DNA of 6,676 bases from Solirubrobacteraceae bacterium. Its GTDB lineage: Bacteria > Actinomycetota > Thermoleophilia > Solirubrobacterales > Solirubrobacteraceae. Every line of letters starts with the position of its first letter. Position 1 is the stretch's first letter. Where the stretch lies: the NCBI GenBank assembly GCA_030149625.1, contig JASLHP010000360.1, positions 1-6,676 on the forward strand, in the 5' to 3' direction. The notes below the pieces were generated by a model, which saw only the letters and a list, made by a program, of their open reading frames with translations, was not told the DNA's origin and searched no databases. A program made the translations under genes and the position numbers. Positions 1 to 6,513 of this stretch are shown piece by piece.

Positions 1-125
1 CTCTCGTGTTGGTAGACGATCGGGGCGGCGAGGACCGCCGGCGCCGCGACCAGCGCCGCGCAGGCCAGCACGGCCAGCGATGCCACGATCCGGGAAGCGA
101 AGCGCAGTCTTGTCGAGACAGTCAT
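1..125 (-). CDS. Partial exported protein (N-terminus only)
   Basis: This is a short reading frame that begins with ATG at 125 and runs off the left edge, so only 41 residues are visible. They form a typical export signal. A basic start (R6, R8, R12) is followed by a hydrophobic Ala/Val/Leu core at about residues 13-33. A plausible signal peptidase I site lies at VLA/AP, after residue 33. C22 sits in a VLAC context that loosely resembles a lipobox, but the hydrophobic stretch before it is short, so ordinary Sec cleavage or an uncleaved anchor is more likely. The start is supported by a TAGGGT box ending 7 bases upstream. The gene lies 48 bases after the permease stop on the same strand. The mature sequence visible (about eight residues) is too short to assign a family. 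Confidence 0.65.
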   Translation of the reverse strand, partial: MTVSTRLRFASRIVASLAVLACAALVAAPAVLAAPIVYQHE

Positions 126-132
126 CGCGGGT

Positions 133-138
133 ACCCTA
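133..138 (-). promoter_or_regulatory. Candidate -10 box (TAGGGT), leaderless start
   Basis: On the minus strand TAGGGT occupies 138-133 and is followed by 7 bases and then the ATG at 125. Transcription normally starts 6-8 bases after a -10 hexamer, so the RNA would begin at or next to the start codon. No Shine-Dalgarno sequence is visible before this ATG. No good -35 element was found at the usual spacing. Confidence 0.45.
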
Positions 139-173
139 GCGTCGCCAAACGGGGCGTGCGCCGTCGAAGCGTG

Positions 174-908
174 TCACACGCGGCCGGTGTCGCGCTGGTA
201 CGCGCGCGCCGCGAAAGCCCCCAACACGATCGTCCACGCGGCCATCACGAGCCACGCCTTGGCCGGCCAGGCGTGCCCGCCAAAGGCGATGTGGCTGGCC
301 TGCGAGAGCCAGTAAGACGGAATCAGTTGCGCGAGGTCGGGCAGAAAGCCGTGGCCGGTGATCGGAAACCACGTGCCGCCGAGCAGCGCGAGCAGCGAGA
401 TGCCGCCGCCCATCGCGGGACCGATCGAGTCGGGGGTCAGCAGATGCCCGAGCAGCACCCCGAGAGCAGCGAACGGCACCAGCCCGACGAGCATCAGCCC
501 CGTCATCTTCAGCCACTCGTCCGCGGTCAAGCTGACGCCCATCGAAATGCCCGCGGCATACAGGGCGAGCAGGCTGATCAGCGCCATCATGTAGCCCGTC
601 AGGACCTTCACGCGAAAGTATGCGCGCGGCGAAAGCGGCGTGATGCGCAGTTGACGATTCCAGCCGACGGCGCGCTCGGCCGCGATGCGCGCGCCGCACG
701 AGAGCATCGCGCTCATCGTCCCGAACGACGCGAGACCGACCATGTAGTACAGCGGGAAGGAGATACCGCTCGCGTCGAAGTCGTGCACATGGCGGTTGGG
801 GCTGACGATCACGAAGTACAGCACCAGCGGAAACCCGAGCGAGAGCAGGAAGAAGCGCCGGTTGCGCAGCGTCCGCAACAGCTCATAGCGCACGTACAGA
901 AGCGGCAT
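174..908 (-). CDS. ABC-2 type transporter permease
   Basis: This 244-residue integral membrane protein is the membrane half of an ABC exporter and partners the ATPase immediately upstream. Six hydrophobic segments are visible, at about residues 19-37, 51-71, 102-124, 135-157, 163-182 and 216-235. That is the usual layout of ABC-2 permeases of the DrrB/NodJ type, which are about 240-280 residues. The segment at about 79-100 (ERAVGWNRQLRITPLSP) matches the conserved cytoplasmic stretch between TM2 and TM3 in this family. The ATG overlaps the ATPase stop codon by one base (TGATG, 910-906), so translation is probably coupled and the two proteins are made together. Such exporters move drugs, lipids or polysaccharides outward; the substrate cannot be read from the sequence. 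A C-terminal basic tail follows TM6. Confidence 0.9.
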   Translation of the reverse strand: MPLLYVRYELLRTLRNRRFFLLSLGFPLVLYFVIVSPNRHVHDFDASGISFPLYYMVGLASFGTMSAMLSCGARIAAERAVGWNRQLRITPLSPRAYFRVKVLTGYMMALISLLALYAAGISMGVSLTADEWLKMTGLMLVGLVPFAALGVLLGHLLTPDSIGPAMGGGISLLALLGGTWFPITGHGFLPDLAQLIPSYWLSQASHIAFGGHAWPAKAWLVMAAWTIVLGAFAARAYQRDTGRV

Positions 909-1885
909 CAGACGCCCTGACCCGCGCGAGCAGCCGTACCGAGCGCGCCTTCGCCCGCGCCGGCCGCGGCCTCGCCGGACGTGCCACCGCCGTCCCCGGT
1001 CAGAGCCAGGAACGCCTGCTCGAGCCCGGCGGCGGCGATCTCGATGTCGCGCGCGTGCGGGTGTGCCGCGAGCAGCGCCCTGATCGCCGCGTCGGAGTCG
1101 GTGCAGCGCAGCGACATCGCATCGCCCCGGCGCTCGGCGCTCGCCACGCCCGCGAGCGCCTCGAGCGCGTCGAGGGGGACGCCGGGCAGCGTCGCGCGGA
1201 TCGTGCGCGTGCCGACCATCGCCTTGATCTCCGTCGTGGGCCCGTCGGCGACGATCGCCCCGTGCGCGATCAGCACCGCCCGGTCGGCGTACGCGTCAGC
1301 CTCCTCCAGGTAGTGCGTCGCGAACACGATCGTCTTGCCGCGCGCGGCGGACGCGCGCATCGTCGCCCAGAAGGCGCGGCGCCCCTCGACATCGAGGGCG
1401 ACAGTCGGCTCGTCGAGCACGAGCAGCTGCGGGTCGCTCACGAGCGCGACCGCGAGCCGCACGCGCTGGGTCTGCCCGCCGGAGAGCTTGTTCGTGCGCT
1501 GCGCCGAGATCTCCTTGATTCCGGCGAGCTCGAGCGCCTCCTCGACGTCGAGCGGCGCGGGATACAGCGAGGCCATCATCGCGACGAGCTCGCGCACCGT
1601 CAGGTCGCGAATCAGATCGCCGGTCTGCAGCATGCCGCCGACGGCGCCGTGGGCGACGGCCTCCGACGGAGGCCTGCCGAACACCGAGACGCTGCCCTCG
1701 TCAGGCCGCAACAGCCCGAGCAGCATGTCGATGGTGGTCGACTTGCCGGCGCCGTTGGGGCCCAGCAGCGCGACTGTCTCGCCGGCGGCGATCGTGATCT
1801 CGACGCCGCGCACGGCCCTGATCGGACCGTCGGCCCCGCGAAAGGTCTTGACGAGGCCGCGCAGCTCGATGTCGGCGGAGGTCAC
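908..1885 (-). CDS. ABC transporter ATP-binding protein (DrrA/CcmA-like)
   Basis: This 325-residue cytoplasmic ATPase powers the ABC-2 permease encoded next to it. All nucleotide-binding motifs are intact: Walker A GPNGAGKST (42-50), Q-loop Q87 in GMLQ, signature LSGGQ (134-138), Walker B LLVLDEP (154-160, catalytic E159) and the switch histidine H191 in FATHYLEEAD. A C-terminal accessory region (about 220-295) follows the ATPase core, as in DrrA-type exporters of antibiotics or lipids. The last 30 residues or so are a Gly/Ala-rich low-complexity tail with no recognisable motif. The start is GTG at 1885. It is favoured because a TAGGGT box ends 6 bases before it and the conserved fold begins within ten residues. 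It lies 35 bases downstream of typA on the same strand. The transported substrate is unknown. Confidence 0.93.
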   Translation of the reverse strand: MTSADIELRGLVKTFRGADGPIRAVRGVEITIAAGETVALLGPNGAGKSTTIDMLLGLLRPDEGSVSVFGRPPSEAVAHGAVGGMLQTGDLIRDLTVRELVAMMASLYPAPLDVEEALELAGIKEISAQRTNKLSGGQTQRVRLAVALVSDPQLLVLDEPTVALDVEGRRAFWATMRASAARGKTIVFATHYLEEADAYADRAVLIAHGAIVADGPTTEIKAMVGTRTIRATLPGVPLDALEALAGVASAERRGDAMSLRCTDSDAAIRALLAAHPHARDIEIAAAGLEQAFLALTGDGGGTSGEAAAGAGEGALGTAARAGQGV

Positions 1886-1891
1886 GCGCGA

Positions 1892-1897
1892 ACCCTA
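1892..1897 (-). promoter_or_regulatory. Candidate -10 box (TAGGGT) for the ABC exporter
   Basis: On the minus strand TAGGGT occupies 1897-1892, followed by 6 bases (TCGCGC) and then the GTG at 1885. The hexamer is identical to the one before the partial exported gene. It sits in the 35-base gap after the typA stop, so the exporter could be transcribed independently of typA as a leaderless mRNA. There is no Shine-Dalgarno sequence in the gap. A -35 element is not evident. Confidence 0.5.
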
Positions 1898-1920
1898 CCC
1901 TCGAGCGCGGCGCGCGAAGC

Positions 1921-3759
1921 CTATTTGCGCGCCATTTTGATCGCCTTCTGGCGCTGCAGCTTCGAGAGGTTCACCTTGCGCATCCGCACCGCCACCGGCG
2001 TCGCCTCGACCGCCTCGTCCTCGCGCACGAACTCGAGCGCCTCGTCGAGCGTCAGCTTTCGATGCGCGTCCAGGCGCACGAGCACGTCCGCGGTCGAGGA
2101 GCGCATGTTCGTCAGGTGCTTCTCTTTCACGGGGTTGACGTCGAGGTCCTCCGAGCGCGCGTTCTCGCCGATGATCATGCCCTCGTAGACCTCCTCGCCG
2201 GGGCCGACGAACAGCGTGCCGCGCTCTTGCAGCGCGAACAGCGAGAACGTCACCGTCTCACCGCGGCGGTCGGCCACGAGCACGCCGCTGTTGCGTGTGA
2301 GGATCTCTCCCGCCCACGGCTCCCAGCGATCGAACACGTGATGCATGATCCCCGTGCCGCGTGTCTCGGTGAGGAACTCCGTGCGAAAGCCGATCAGCCC
2401 GCGCGCCGGCACCAGGTAGTCCATCCGCACCCAGCCGGTGCCATGGTTGATCATGTGCTCCATGCGGCCCTTGCGCGCCGCCAGCAGCTGCGTCACCGTG
2501 CCGACGTGCTCGTCGGGAACGTCCACCGACAGTCGCTCCACCGGCTCGTTGCGCTTGCCGTCGATCTCCCGCTCGACCACGTGCGGCTGGCCGACTGTCA
2601 GCTCGAAGCCCTCCCGGCGCATCATCTCGACGAGCACCGCGAGCTGCAGCTCGCCGCGCCCCTGCACCTCGTAGGTGTCTGGACGATCGGTGTCCTCGAC
2701 GCGCAGCGACACGTTTCCGACGAGCTCCTGGTCGAGGCGCGCACGGATCTGGCGGGCGGTGATCTTGTCTCCGTCTTTGCCCGCCAGCGGCGAGGTGTTG
2801 ACGCCGAGCGTGATCGACATCGCGGGCTCGTCCACGGTGATCACGGGCAGCGGACGGGGGTCGCCGAGATCTGCGAGCGTCTCGCCGATCGTGACCTCGG
2901 CGATGCCCGCCACCGCGATGATCTCGCCGGGGCCGGCCTCGAGCGCGTCGACGCGCTCGAGCGCGTCGGTCACGTACAGCTCCGCCACGGTCGCGCGCTG
3001 GATCGCACCGTCGGCGCGGCACCACGCGATCTGCTGGCCCTTGCGGATCTGACCGTGGCGCACACGGCAGATCGCCAGCCGGCCGACGTACGGCGAGGCG
3101 TCCAGGTTCGTGACGAGCGCCTGCAGCGGGTGCTCGGGGTCGTAGGTCGGCGCCGGTATGTGCTCGAGCAGCAGATCCAGCAGCGGCGCGAGGTTCTCCT
3201 CCTGGATCGGCTTGCCGGCGTCGTAGTGCAGGGACGCCACGCCAGCCTTCGCATTGCAGTAGACGATCGGGAACTCGATCTGGTGCTCATCGGCGTCGAG
3301 GTCGAGGAACAGCTCGTAGACCTCGTCGATGACCTCGGCCACGCGCGCGTCCGGGCGATCGACCTTGTTGACGACGAGGATCACCGGCAGCTTGGCCTCG
3401 AGCGCCTTGCGCAGCACGAAACGCGTCTGCGGCAGCGGCCCCTCGGAGGCGTCGACGAGCAGCAGCACGCCGTCGACCATCGTCAGGCCGCGCTCCACCT
3501 CGCCTCCGAAGTCCGCGTGCCCGGGCGTGTCGATGATGTTGAGCTTGACGTCCCTGTAGCGCAGCGAGGTGTTCTTGGCGAGGATCGTGATGCCCTTCTC
3601 GCGCTCGAGGTCCATCGAGTCGAGCACGCGCGTGGCGACGTCCTGGCCGACGCGAAACACGCCCGACTGCCACAGCATCGCGTCGACGAGCGTGGTCTTG
3701 CCGTGGTCGACGTGTGCGACGATCGCGACGTTGCGGATGTCATCTCTGGTTGTGAGCAC
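1921..3759 (-). CDS. typA: Ribosome-associated translational GTPase TypA/BipA
   Basis: This 612-residue protein is a full-length TypA/BipA (family usually about 600-615). It is a GTPase related to EF-G and LepA that binds the 70S ribosome and supports ribosome assembly and stress or low-temperature growth. GTPase motifs are clear: G1 AHVDHGKT (15-22), G2 region EREKGIT (52-58), G3 DTPGH (77-81) and G4 NKVD (131-134). The G5 position reads YCNAKAG (about 167-173), where many family members have YASA; this is a mild variant. A beta-barrel domain II follows (about 205-290), then an EF-G-like domain and the TypA-specific C-terminal domain, with [16 protein letters not shown] at about 445-460 and [14 protein letters not shown] at about 525-540. 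The start is GTG at 3759, preceded by a TAGCCT box, and the stop is TAG. It is transcribed away from the phosphoesterase genes and towards the ABC exporter. Confidence 0.97.
   Translation of the reverse strand: MLTTRDDIRNVAIVAHVDHGKTTLVDAMLWQSGVFRVGQDVATRVLDSMDLEREKGITILAKNTSLRYRDVKLNIIDTPGHADFGGEVERGLTMVDGVLLLVDASEGPLPQTRFVLRKALEAKLPVILVVNKVDRPDARVAEVIDEVYELFLDLDADEHQIEFPIVYCNAKAGVASLHYDAGKPIQEENLAPLLDLLLEHIPAPTYDPEHPLQALVTNLDASPYVGRLAICRVRHGQIRKGQQIAWCRADGAIQRATVAELYVTDALERVDALEAGPGEIIAVAGIAEVTIGETLADLGDPRPLPVITVDEPAMSITLGVNTSPLAGKDGDKITARQIRARLDQELVGNVSLRVEDTDRPDTYEVQGRGELQLAVLVEMMRREGFELTVGQPHVVEREIDGKRNEPVERLSVDVPDEHVGTVTQLLAARKGRMEHMINHGTGWVRMDYLVPARGLIGFRTEFLTETRGTGIMHHVFDRWEPWAGEILTRNSGVLVADRRGETVTFSLFALQERGTLFVGPGEEVYEGMIIGENARSEDLDVNPVKEKHLTNMRSSTADVLVRLDAHRKLTLDEALEFVREDEAVEATPVAVRMRKVNLSKLQRQKAIKMARK
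2938..2968. repeat. Overlapping 24-bp and 20-bp perfect palindromes inside typA
   Basis: Positions 2938-2961 form a perfect 24-base palindrome centred on GTCGAC. Positions 2949-2968 form a perfect 20-base palindrome centred on CTCGAG. The two share 13 bases. The cause is a 12-base direct repeat (GACGCGCTCGAG on the coding strand) separated by CGCGTC. It encodes [10 protein letters not shown] at about residues 264-274 of TypA, in domain II. Either palindrome could fold into a strong GC hairpin in the mRNA. The encoded residues fit the family, so this may simply follow from codon choice. Confidence 0.8.
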
Positions 3760-3767
3760 GGCCCGAC

Positions 3768-3773
3768 AGGCTA
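3768..3773 (-). promoter_or_regulatory. Candidate -10 box (TAGCCT) for typA
   Basis: On the minus strand TAGCCT occupies 3773-3768, with 8 bases between it and the GTG at 3759. This predicts an mRNA that starts at the start codon or within one or two bases of it. No Shine-Dalgarno sequence precedes the GTG, which agrees with that reading. It is the third example of the same arrangement in the window. Confidence 0.42.
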
Positions 3774-3810
3774 GCGGCGCGAGCCGGCGACGCCGTGAAC
3801 CCGATCCGAG

Positions 3811-3826
3811 CGCCGGCGCGCCGGCG
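3811..3826. repeat. 16-bp perfect palindrome in the typA/phosphoesterase intergenic region
   Basis: CGCCGGCGCGCCGGCG reads identically on both strands. It lies between the candidate typA promoter and the PHO-box-like repeats, and is flanked by two copies of CCGATC (3801-3806 and 3831-3836). It could be an operator for a dimeric regulator, or a GC-rich accident. It is not followed by a T-run, so it does not look like an intrinsic terminator. Confidence 0.4.
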
Positions 3827-3832
3827 ACTGCC

Positions 3833-3854
3833 GATCACGAGATCTTCACCCGTA
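3833..3854 (+). promoter_or_regulatory. PHO-box-like 11-bp direct repeats
   Basis: Two adjacent 11-base units, GATCACGAGAT (3833-3843) and CTTCACCCGTA (3844-3854), carry TCAC in exact register. Against the Streptomyces PhoP unit GTTCACC plus four bases, they match 5 of 7 and 6 of 7 positions. They end 31 bases before the start codon of the first phosphoesterase, a sensible place for a phosphate-starvation activator. The match is short and the repeat count is minimal, so this is a suggestion only. Confidence 0.25.
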
Positions 3855-3885
3855 CGGACGCGCCGGCGGGAAGCCTGATGCGTAG

Positions 3886-5304
3886 ATGACCGATCCGTTG
3901 CGCAAGCTCCACGAAGCCGAGCTCACGAGGCGCTCGCTGCTGCGCTACAGCGGCTCGCTCGGGGCCGCGATCGCAGGCATGTCCTCCGCCGGCGGCGTGC
4001 TGCGCGCCGCGGCGGCGTCGGCCAAGGCGATTCGCGTGCCCGACAGTCTGCCCGATCCGCGCGTGCCGGCCGGCACGGTCAACGAAGCTTTGCCGTTCGA
4101 CCACATCGTCGTCGTGATGATGGAGAACCACTCGTTCGACAACCTGCTCGGCGCGCTCGCGCACTCGGGGCAGCCGAAGGCGCACGGCCTGCGCTTCAAG
4201 CACGGCGTCGCGCAGAACAGCAACCCGGGGCCCCAAGGGCCGGTGCGCTCGTTCGAGATCCCCACCACCGCACAAAGCCCGTCCGTGACGCAGACGTGGA
4301 ACGCGACCCACGAGCAGATCGACGGCGGCAGCATGGACGGCTTCGTGCGCTCGGTCGACTCCGAGCAGCCGATGGGCTACTGGACCGGCGAAGTGCTGCC
4401 GTTCGCGTACTCGTTCGCGACGGGCTTCACGCTGGCCAACCGGTGGTTCTGCTCGGCCCCGTGCCAGACCTACCCCAACCGCCGCTTCCTGATGGCCGGC
4501 ACCGCGTACGGCGACATCGCGACCGACTTCGAAAGTCTCAAAGACCCGCCGCCGCCCAACGGAACGATCTTCGACCGCATGCACGCTTACGGCGTCAGCT
4601 GGCGCAACTACTTCACCGACCTGCCGCAGACCGCGATCATCCCGTCCGTGATCGGGAAATACGCCGCGAACATCTCGCCGATCGCGAAGTTCTACGCCGA
4701 TTGCGCCGCCGGCACGCTGCCGTCGGTCAGTTTCGTCGACCCCGAGTTCGGGCTGCTGTCGGACATCGGCGGACCGATCGGCAAAGTGCCCGGCCTGGAA
4801 GCACTCGGCGCCAAGCTCGAAACGATCGGCGGCGACGAGGAGGACCCGCAGGACATGGACTACGGCGAGTACTGGACCCACAAGGTCGTCAGCGCCGTGC
4901 TGGGCTCGCCGGCGTGGCCGCGGACGCTCCTGATCTACACCTACGACGAGCACGGCGGCTACTACGACCACGTGCCTCCCCCCGCGGCGATCCCGCCCGA
5001 CGAAATAGCGCCGCGGCTCGAAGCCGGCGACGCGCCCGGCGGCTATGACATGTACGGCCCGCGCGTGCCCGCGATCGTCGCCTCCCCCTACTCCAAGCCG
5101 AACGCCGTCACGAACGTCGTTCACGACCACACATCTGTGCTGGCCACGATCGAGGCCAAGTGGAACCTGCCGGCGCTCACCTACCGCGACGCCAACGCCC
5201 GCACCGTCGAGGACTTCCTCGACCTCTCCCAGCCCGCGCTGCTCGAGCCGCCCGCGCTCGCCGAACCACCGGCGCCGGCAAAGCCGGTGCTGGGCGCGAG
5301 CTGA
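3886..5304 (+). CDS. Tat-exported phospholipase C family phosphoesterase
   Basis: This 472-residue protein is predicted to be exported and to hydrolyse phosphate esters outside the cell, probably phospholipids. It belongs to the PLC/AcpA phosphoesterase family. The N-terminus carries a twin-arginine signal, TRRSLLR (14-20, R15/R16), then a weakly hydrophobic stretch and an Ala-rich cleavage region near 44-48. Family motifs follow in order: MENHSFDN (79-86, metal/active-site E80-N81), CQTYPNR (193-199, with T195 as candidate nucleophile by analogy to bacterial phospholipases C), YDEHGGYYDHVPPP (353-366) and YGPRVPAIVASPY (390-402). The length is close to the short mycobacterial PLCs (about 510) and lacks the extra C-terminal domains of PlcH/PlcN. 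The tail from about 449 is Pro/Ala-rich. An in-frame TAG sits directly before the ATG, so the start cannot lie further upstream. A weak ribosome site, GGCGGGAAG, lies at 3865-3873. Substrate specificity (phospholipid or other phosphoester) is inferred. Confidence 0.9.
   Translation: MTDPLRKLHEAELTRRSLLRYSGSLGAAIAGMSSAGGVLRAAAASAKAIRVPDSLPDPRVPAGTVNEALPFDHIVVVMMENHSFDNLLGALAHSGQPKAHGLRFKHGVAQNSNPGPQGPVRSFEIPTTAQSPSVTQTWNATHEQIDGGSMDGFVRSVDSEQPMGYWTGEVLPFAYSFATGFTLANRWFCSAPCQTYPNRRFLMAGTAYGDIATDFESLKDPPPPNGTIFDRMHAYGVSWRNYFTDLPQTAIIPSVIGKYAANISPIAKFYADCAAGTLPSVSFVDPEFGLLSDIGGPIGKVPGLEALGAKLETIGGDEEDPQDMDYGEYWTHKVVSAVLGSPAWPRTLLIYTYDEHGGYYDHVPPPAAIPPDEIAPRLEAGDAPGGYDMYGPRVPAIVASPYSKPNAVTNVVHDHTSVLATIEAKWNLPALTYRDANARTVEDFLDLSQPALLEPPALAEPPAPAKPVLGAS
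5267..5289 (+). repeat. GC-rich hairpin at the junction of the two phosphoesterases
   Basis: CACCGGC (5267-5273) can pair with GCCGGTG (5283-5289) around a 9-base loop. CCGGCGCCGG (5269-5278) is a competing perfect palindrome. The structure ends 14 bases before the downstream ATG, within the Pro/Ala-rich codons of the upstream gene. It could limit independent initiation and reinforce coupling, but it may be incidental in such GC-rich DNA. Confidence 0.35.
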
Positions 5305-6512
5305 TGCGCTACCCGCTGGCAACTGCCGCGCTCGCGACCGGCGTCGTCGTCGCGGTTGGCCTCGCCACGAGCGCGCCGCGCGACGCGCCCGCCTCGGCGG
5401 TCGCCGACGCCACGAGCGCGCACACGAAGCCCTACGCGCCGCCGAAGGTGCGACACGTGTTCGTGATCATGCTCGAGAACGAGGACTTCGCGAGCACCTT
5501 CGGAGAACCGGCCGCCGATCCCTACCTCGCGCAGACGCTGCCCAGCGAGGGCGCGCTGCTCGAGAACTACTACGCGACCGGACACGAGAGCAACGACAAC
5601 TACGTCGCGATCGTCTCGGGGCAGCCGCCGAACGTCGAGAACCAGGCCGACTGTCAGCTGTTCACGAACTTCACCAGCTCCGAAACGGAAGCCGACGGCG
5701 TGCAGAAGGGCCTCGGCTGCGTGTACCCGGCTTCGATCGAGAACATCGGCACGCAGCTGACGGCCGCGGGCAAGCGCTGGAAGGCGTACGAGCAGGACAT
5801 GGGCAACGACCCCAACCGCGAGACCGCCGCTTGCGGTCATCCGGCGCTGGGCGGCAGAGACGGGACCCAGAGCGCGGTCGAAGGCGACGGCTACGCCGCC
5901 CGGCACGACCCCTTCGTCTACTTCCACTCGGTGATCGACGACCAGACCTACTGCGACGAACATGTGGTCGCGCTGGGGTCGCCCAGCGGAGCGATGCCGC
6001 CGGCCGCGCTCAAGGGCGAGACGGGACTGGTCGCCGACCTGCGCTCGGCCGGCAGAACCCCTGCTTTCTCGTTCATCACGCCCAACCTGTGCGAAGACGG
6101 CCACGACTACCCGTGCAAGAACGAGCCGAGCGGCGCTTCCGCGCTGGCCGACATCGACCGCTTCCTGGAAACCTGGGTGCCGAAGATCACGAGCTCGCCC
6201 GCGTTCCAGAAGGGCGGCCTGCTGGAGATCACGTTCGACGAGTCCGACGGCCCGCGGTCCGATGCCTCCTCCTGCTGTGAAGAGACGGCCGGTCCGGGCT
6301 CGCCGCCGCCGGGCATCACCGGCCCCGGCGGCGGGCGCATCGGCGCCGTGCTGATCTCGCCGTTCATCAAGCCGGGCACGATCAGCACCACCGCTTACAA
6401 CCACTACTCCTCGCTGGCGAGCTTCGAGTCGCTGCTCGGACTGCCGCGCCTCGCCTACGCCGCGACGGTTCCGAGCACCTTCGGTCCAGACGTGTTCACG
6501 GCCGCCGGCTGA
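5304..6512 (+). CDS. Exported acid-phosphatase-like phosphoesterase
   Basis: This 402-residue protein is a second, divergent member of the same phosphoesterase family, closer to acid phosphatases of the AcpA/fungal PhoA kind. The N-terminus (about 5-24) is a Sec-type hydrophobic signal without twin arginines. Motifs: MLENEDFASTFG (56-67, E58-N59), GHESNDNYVAIVSG (93-106, S96 as candidate nucleophile), FITPNLCEDGHDYPC (257-271), ITFDESDG (309-316, D312-E313) and YNHYSSLASFESLLGLPRLA (365-384, H367). These match the order of metal and nucleophile motifs known for the family. Eight cysteines (117, 139, 177, 217, 263, 271, 324, 325) suggest disulphides in an exported protein. The ATG overlaps the upstream stop (TGATG, 5302-5306), so translation is coupled. 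Longer in-frame starts from 5160 would lie inside the upstream gene and bury the signal peptide, so 5304 is preferred. The physiological substrate is unknown. Confidence 0.88.
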   Translation: MRYPLATAALATGVVVAVGLATSAPRDAPASAVADATSAHTKPYAPPKVRHVFVIMLENEDFASTFGEPAADPYLAQTLPSEGALLENYYATGHESNDNYVAIVSGQPPNVENQADCQLFTNFTSSETEADGVQKGLGCVYPASIENIGTQLTAAGKRWKAYEQDMGNDPNRETAACGHPALGGRDGTQSAVEGDGYAARHDPFVYFHSVIDDQTYCDEHVVALGSPSGAMPPAALKGETGLVADLRSAGRTPAFSFITPNLCEDGHDYPCKNEPSGASALADIDRFLETWVPKITSSPAFQKGGLLEITFDESDGPRSDASSCCEETAGPGSPPPGITGPGGGRIGAVLISPFIKPGTISTTAYNHYSSLASFESLLGLPRLAYAATVPSTFGPDVFTAAG

Positions 6513-6513
6513 C

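Noticed and set aside
169..181. GCGTGT-C-ACACGC inverted repeat at the permease stop codon
   Set aside because: The arms are only six bases, overlap the stop codon and have no T-run. This is expected by chance in this composition and is not convincing as a terminator or operator.
1886..1920. Intrinsic terminator after typA
   Set aside because: The 35-base gap contains GC-rich alternating sequence but no stable stem-loop with a T-run, so read-through into the exporter cannot be excluded.
2062..3774. 570-residue open frame on the plus strand opposite typA
   Set aside because: It is a mirror of high-GC codon usage. The translation is Arg/His/Val/Asp-rich with no recognisable domain, whereas the minus strand encodes a complete TypA.
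5160..5303. N-terminal extension of the second phosphoesterase
   Set aside because: The extra 48 residues are Arg/Ala/Gly-rich and out of frame with the first gene's coding sequence. The ATG at 5304 gives a clean signal peptide and a TGATG overlap.
3835..5322. 495-residue open frame on the minus strand opposite the first phosphoesterase
   Set aside because: It has no family motifs and low-complexity Arg/Val/Gly composition. The plus-strand protein has all catalytic motifs and a Tat signal.
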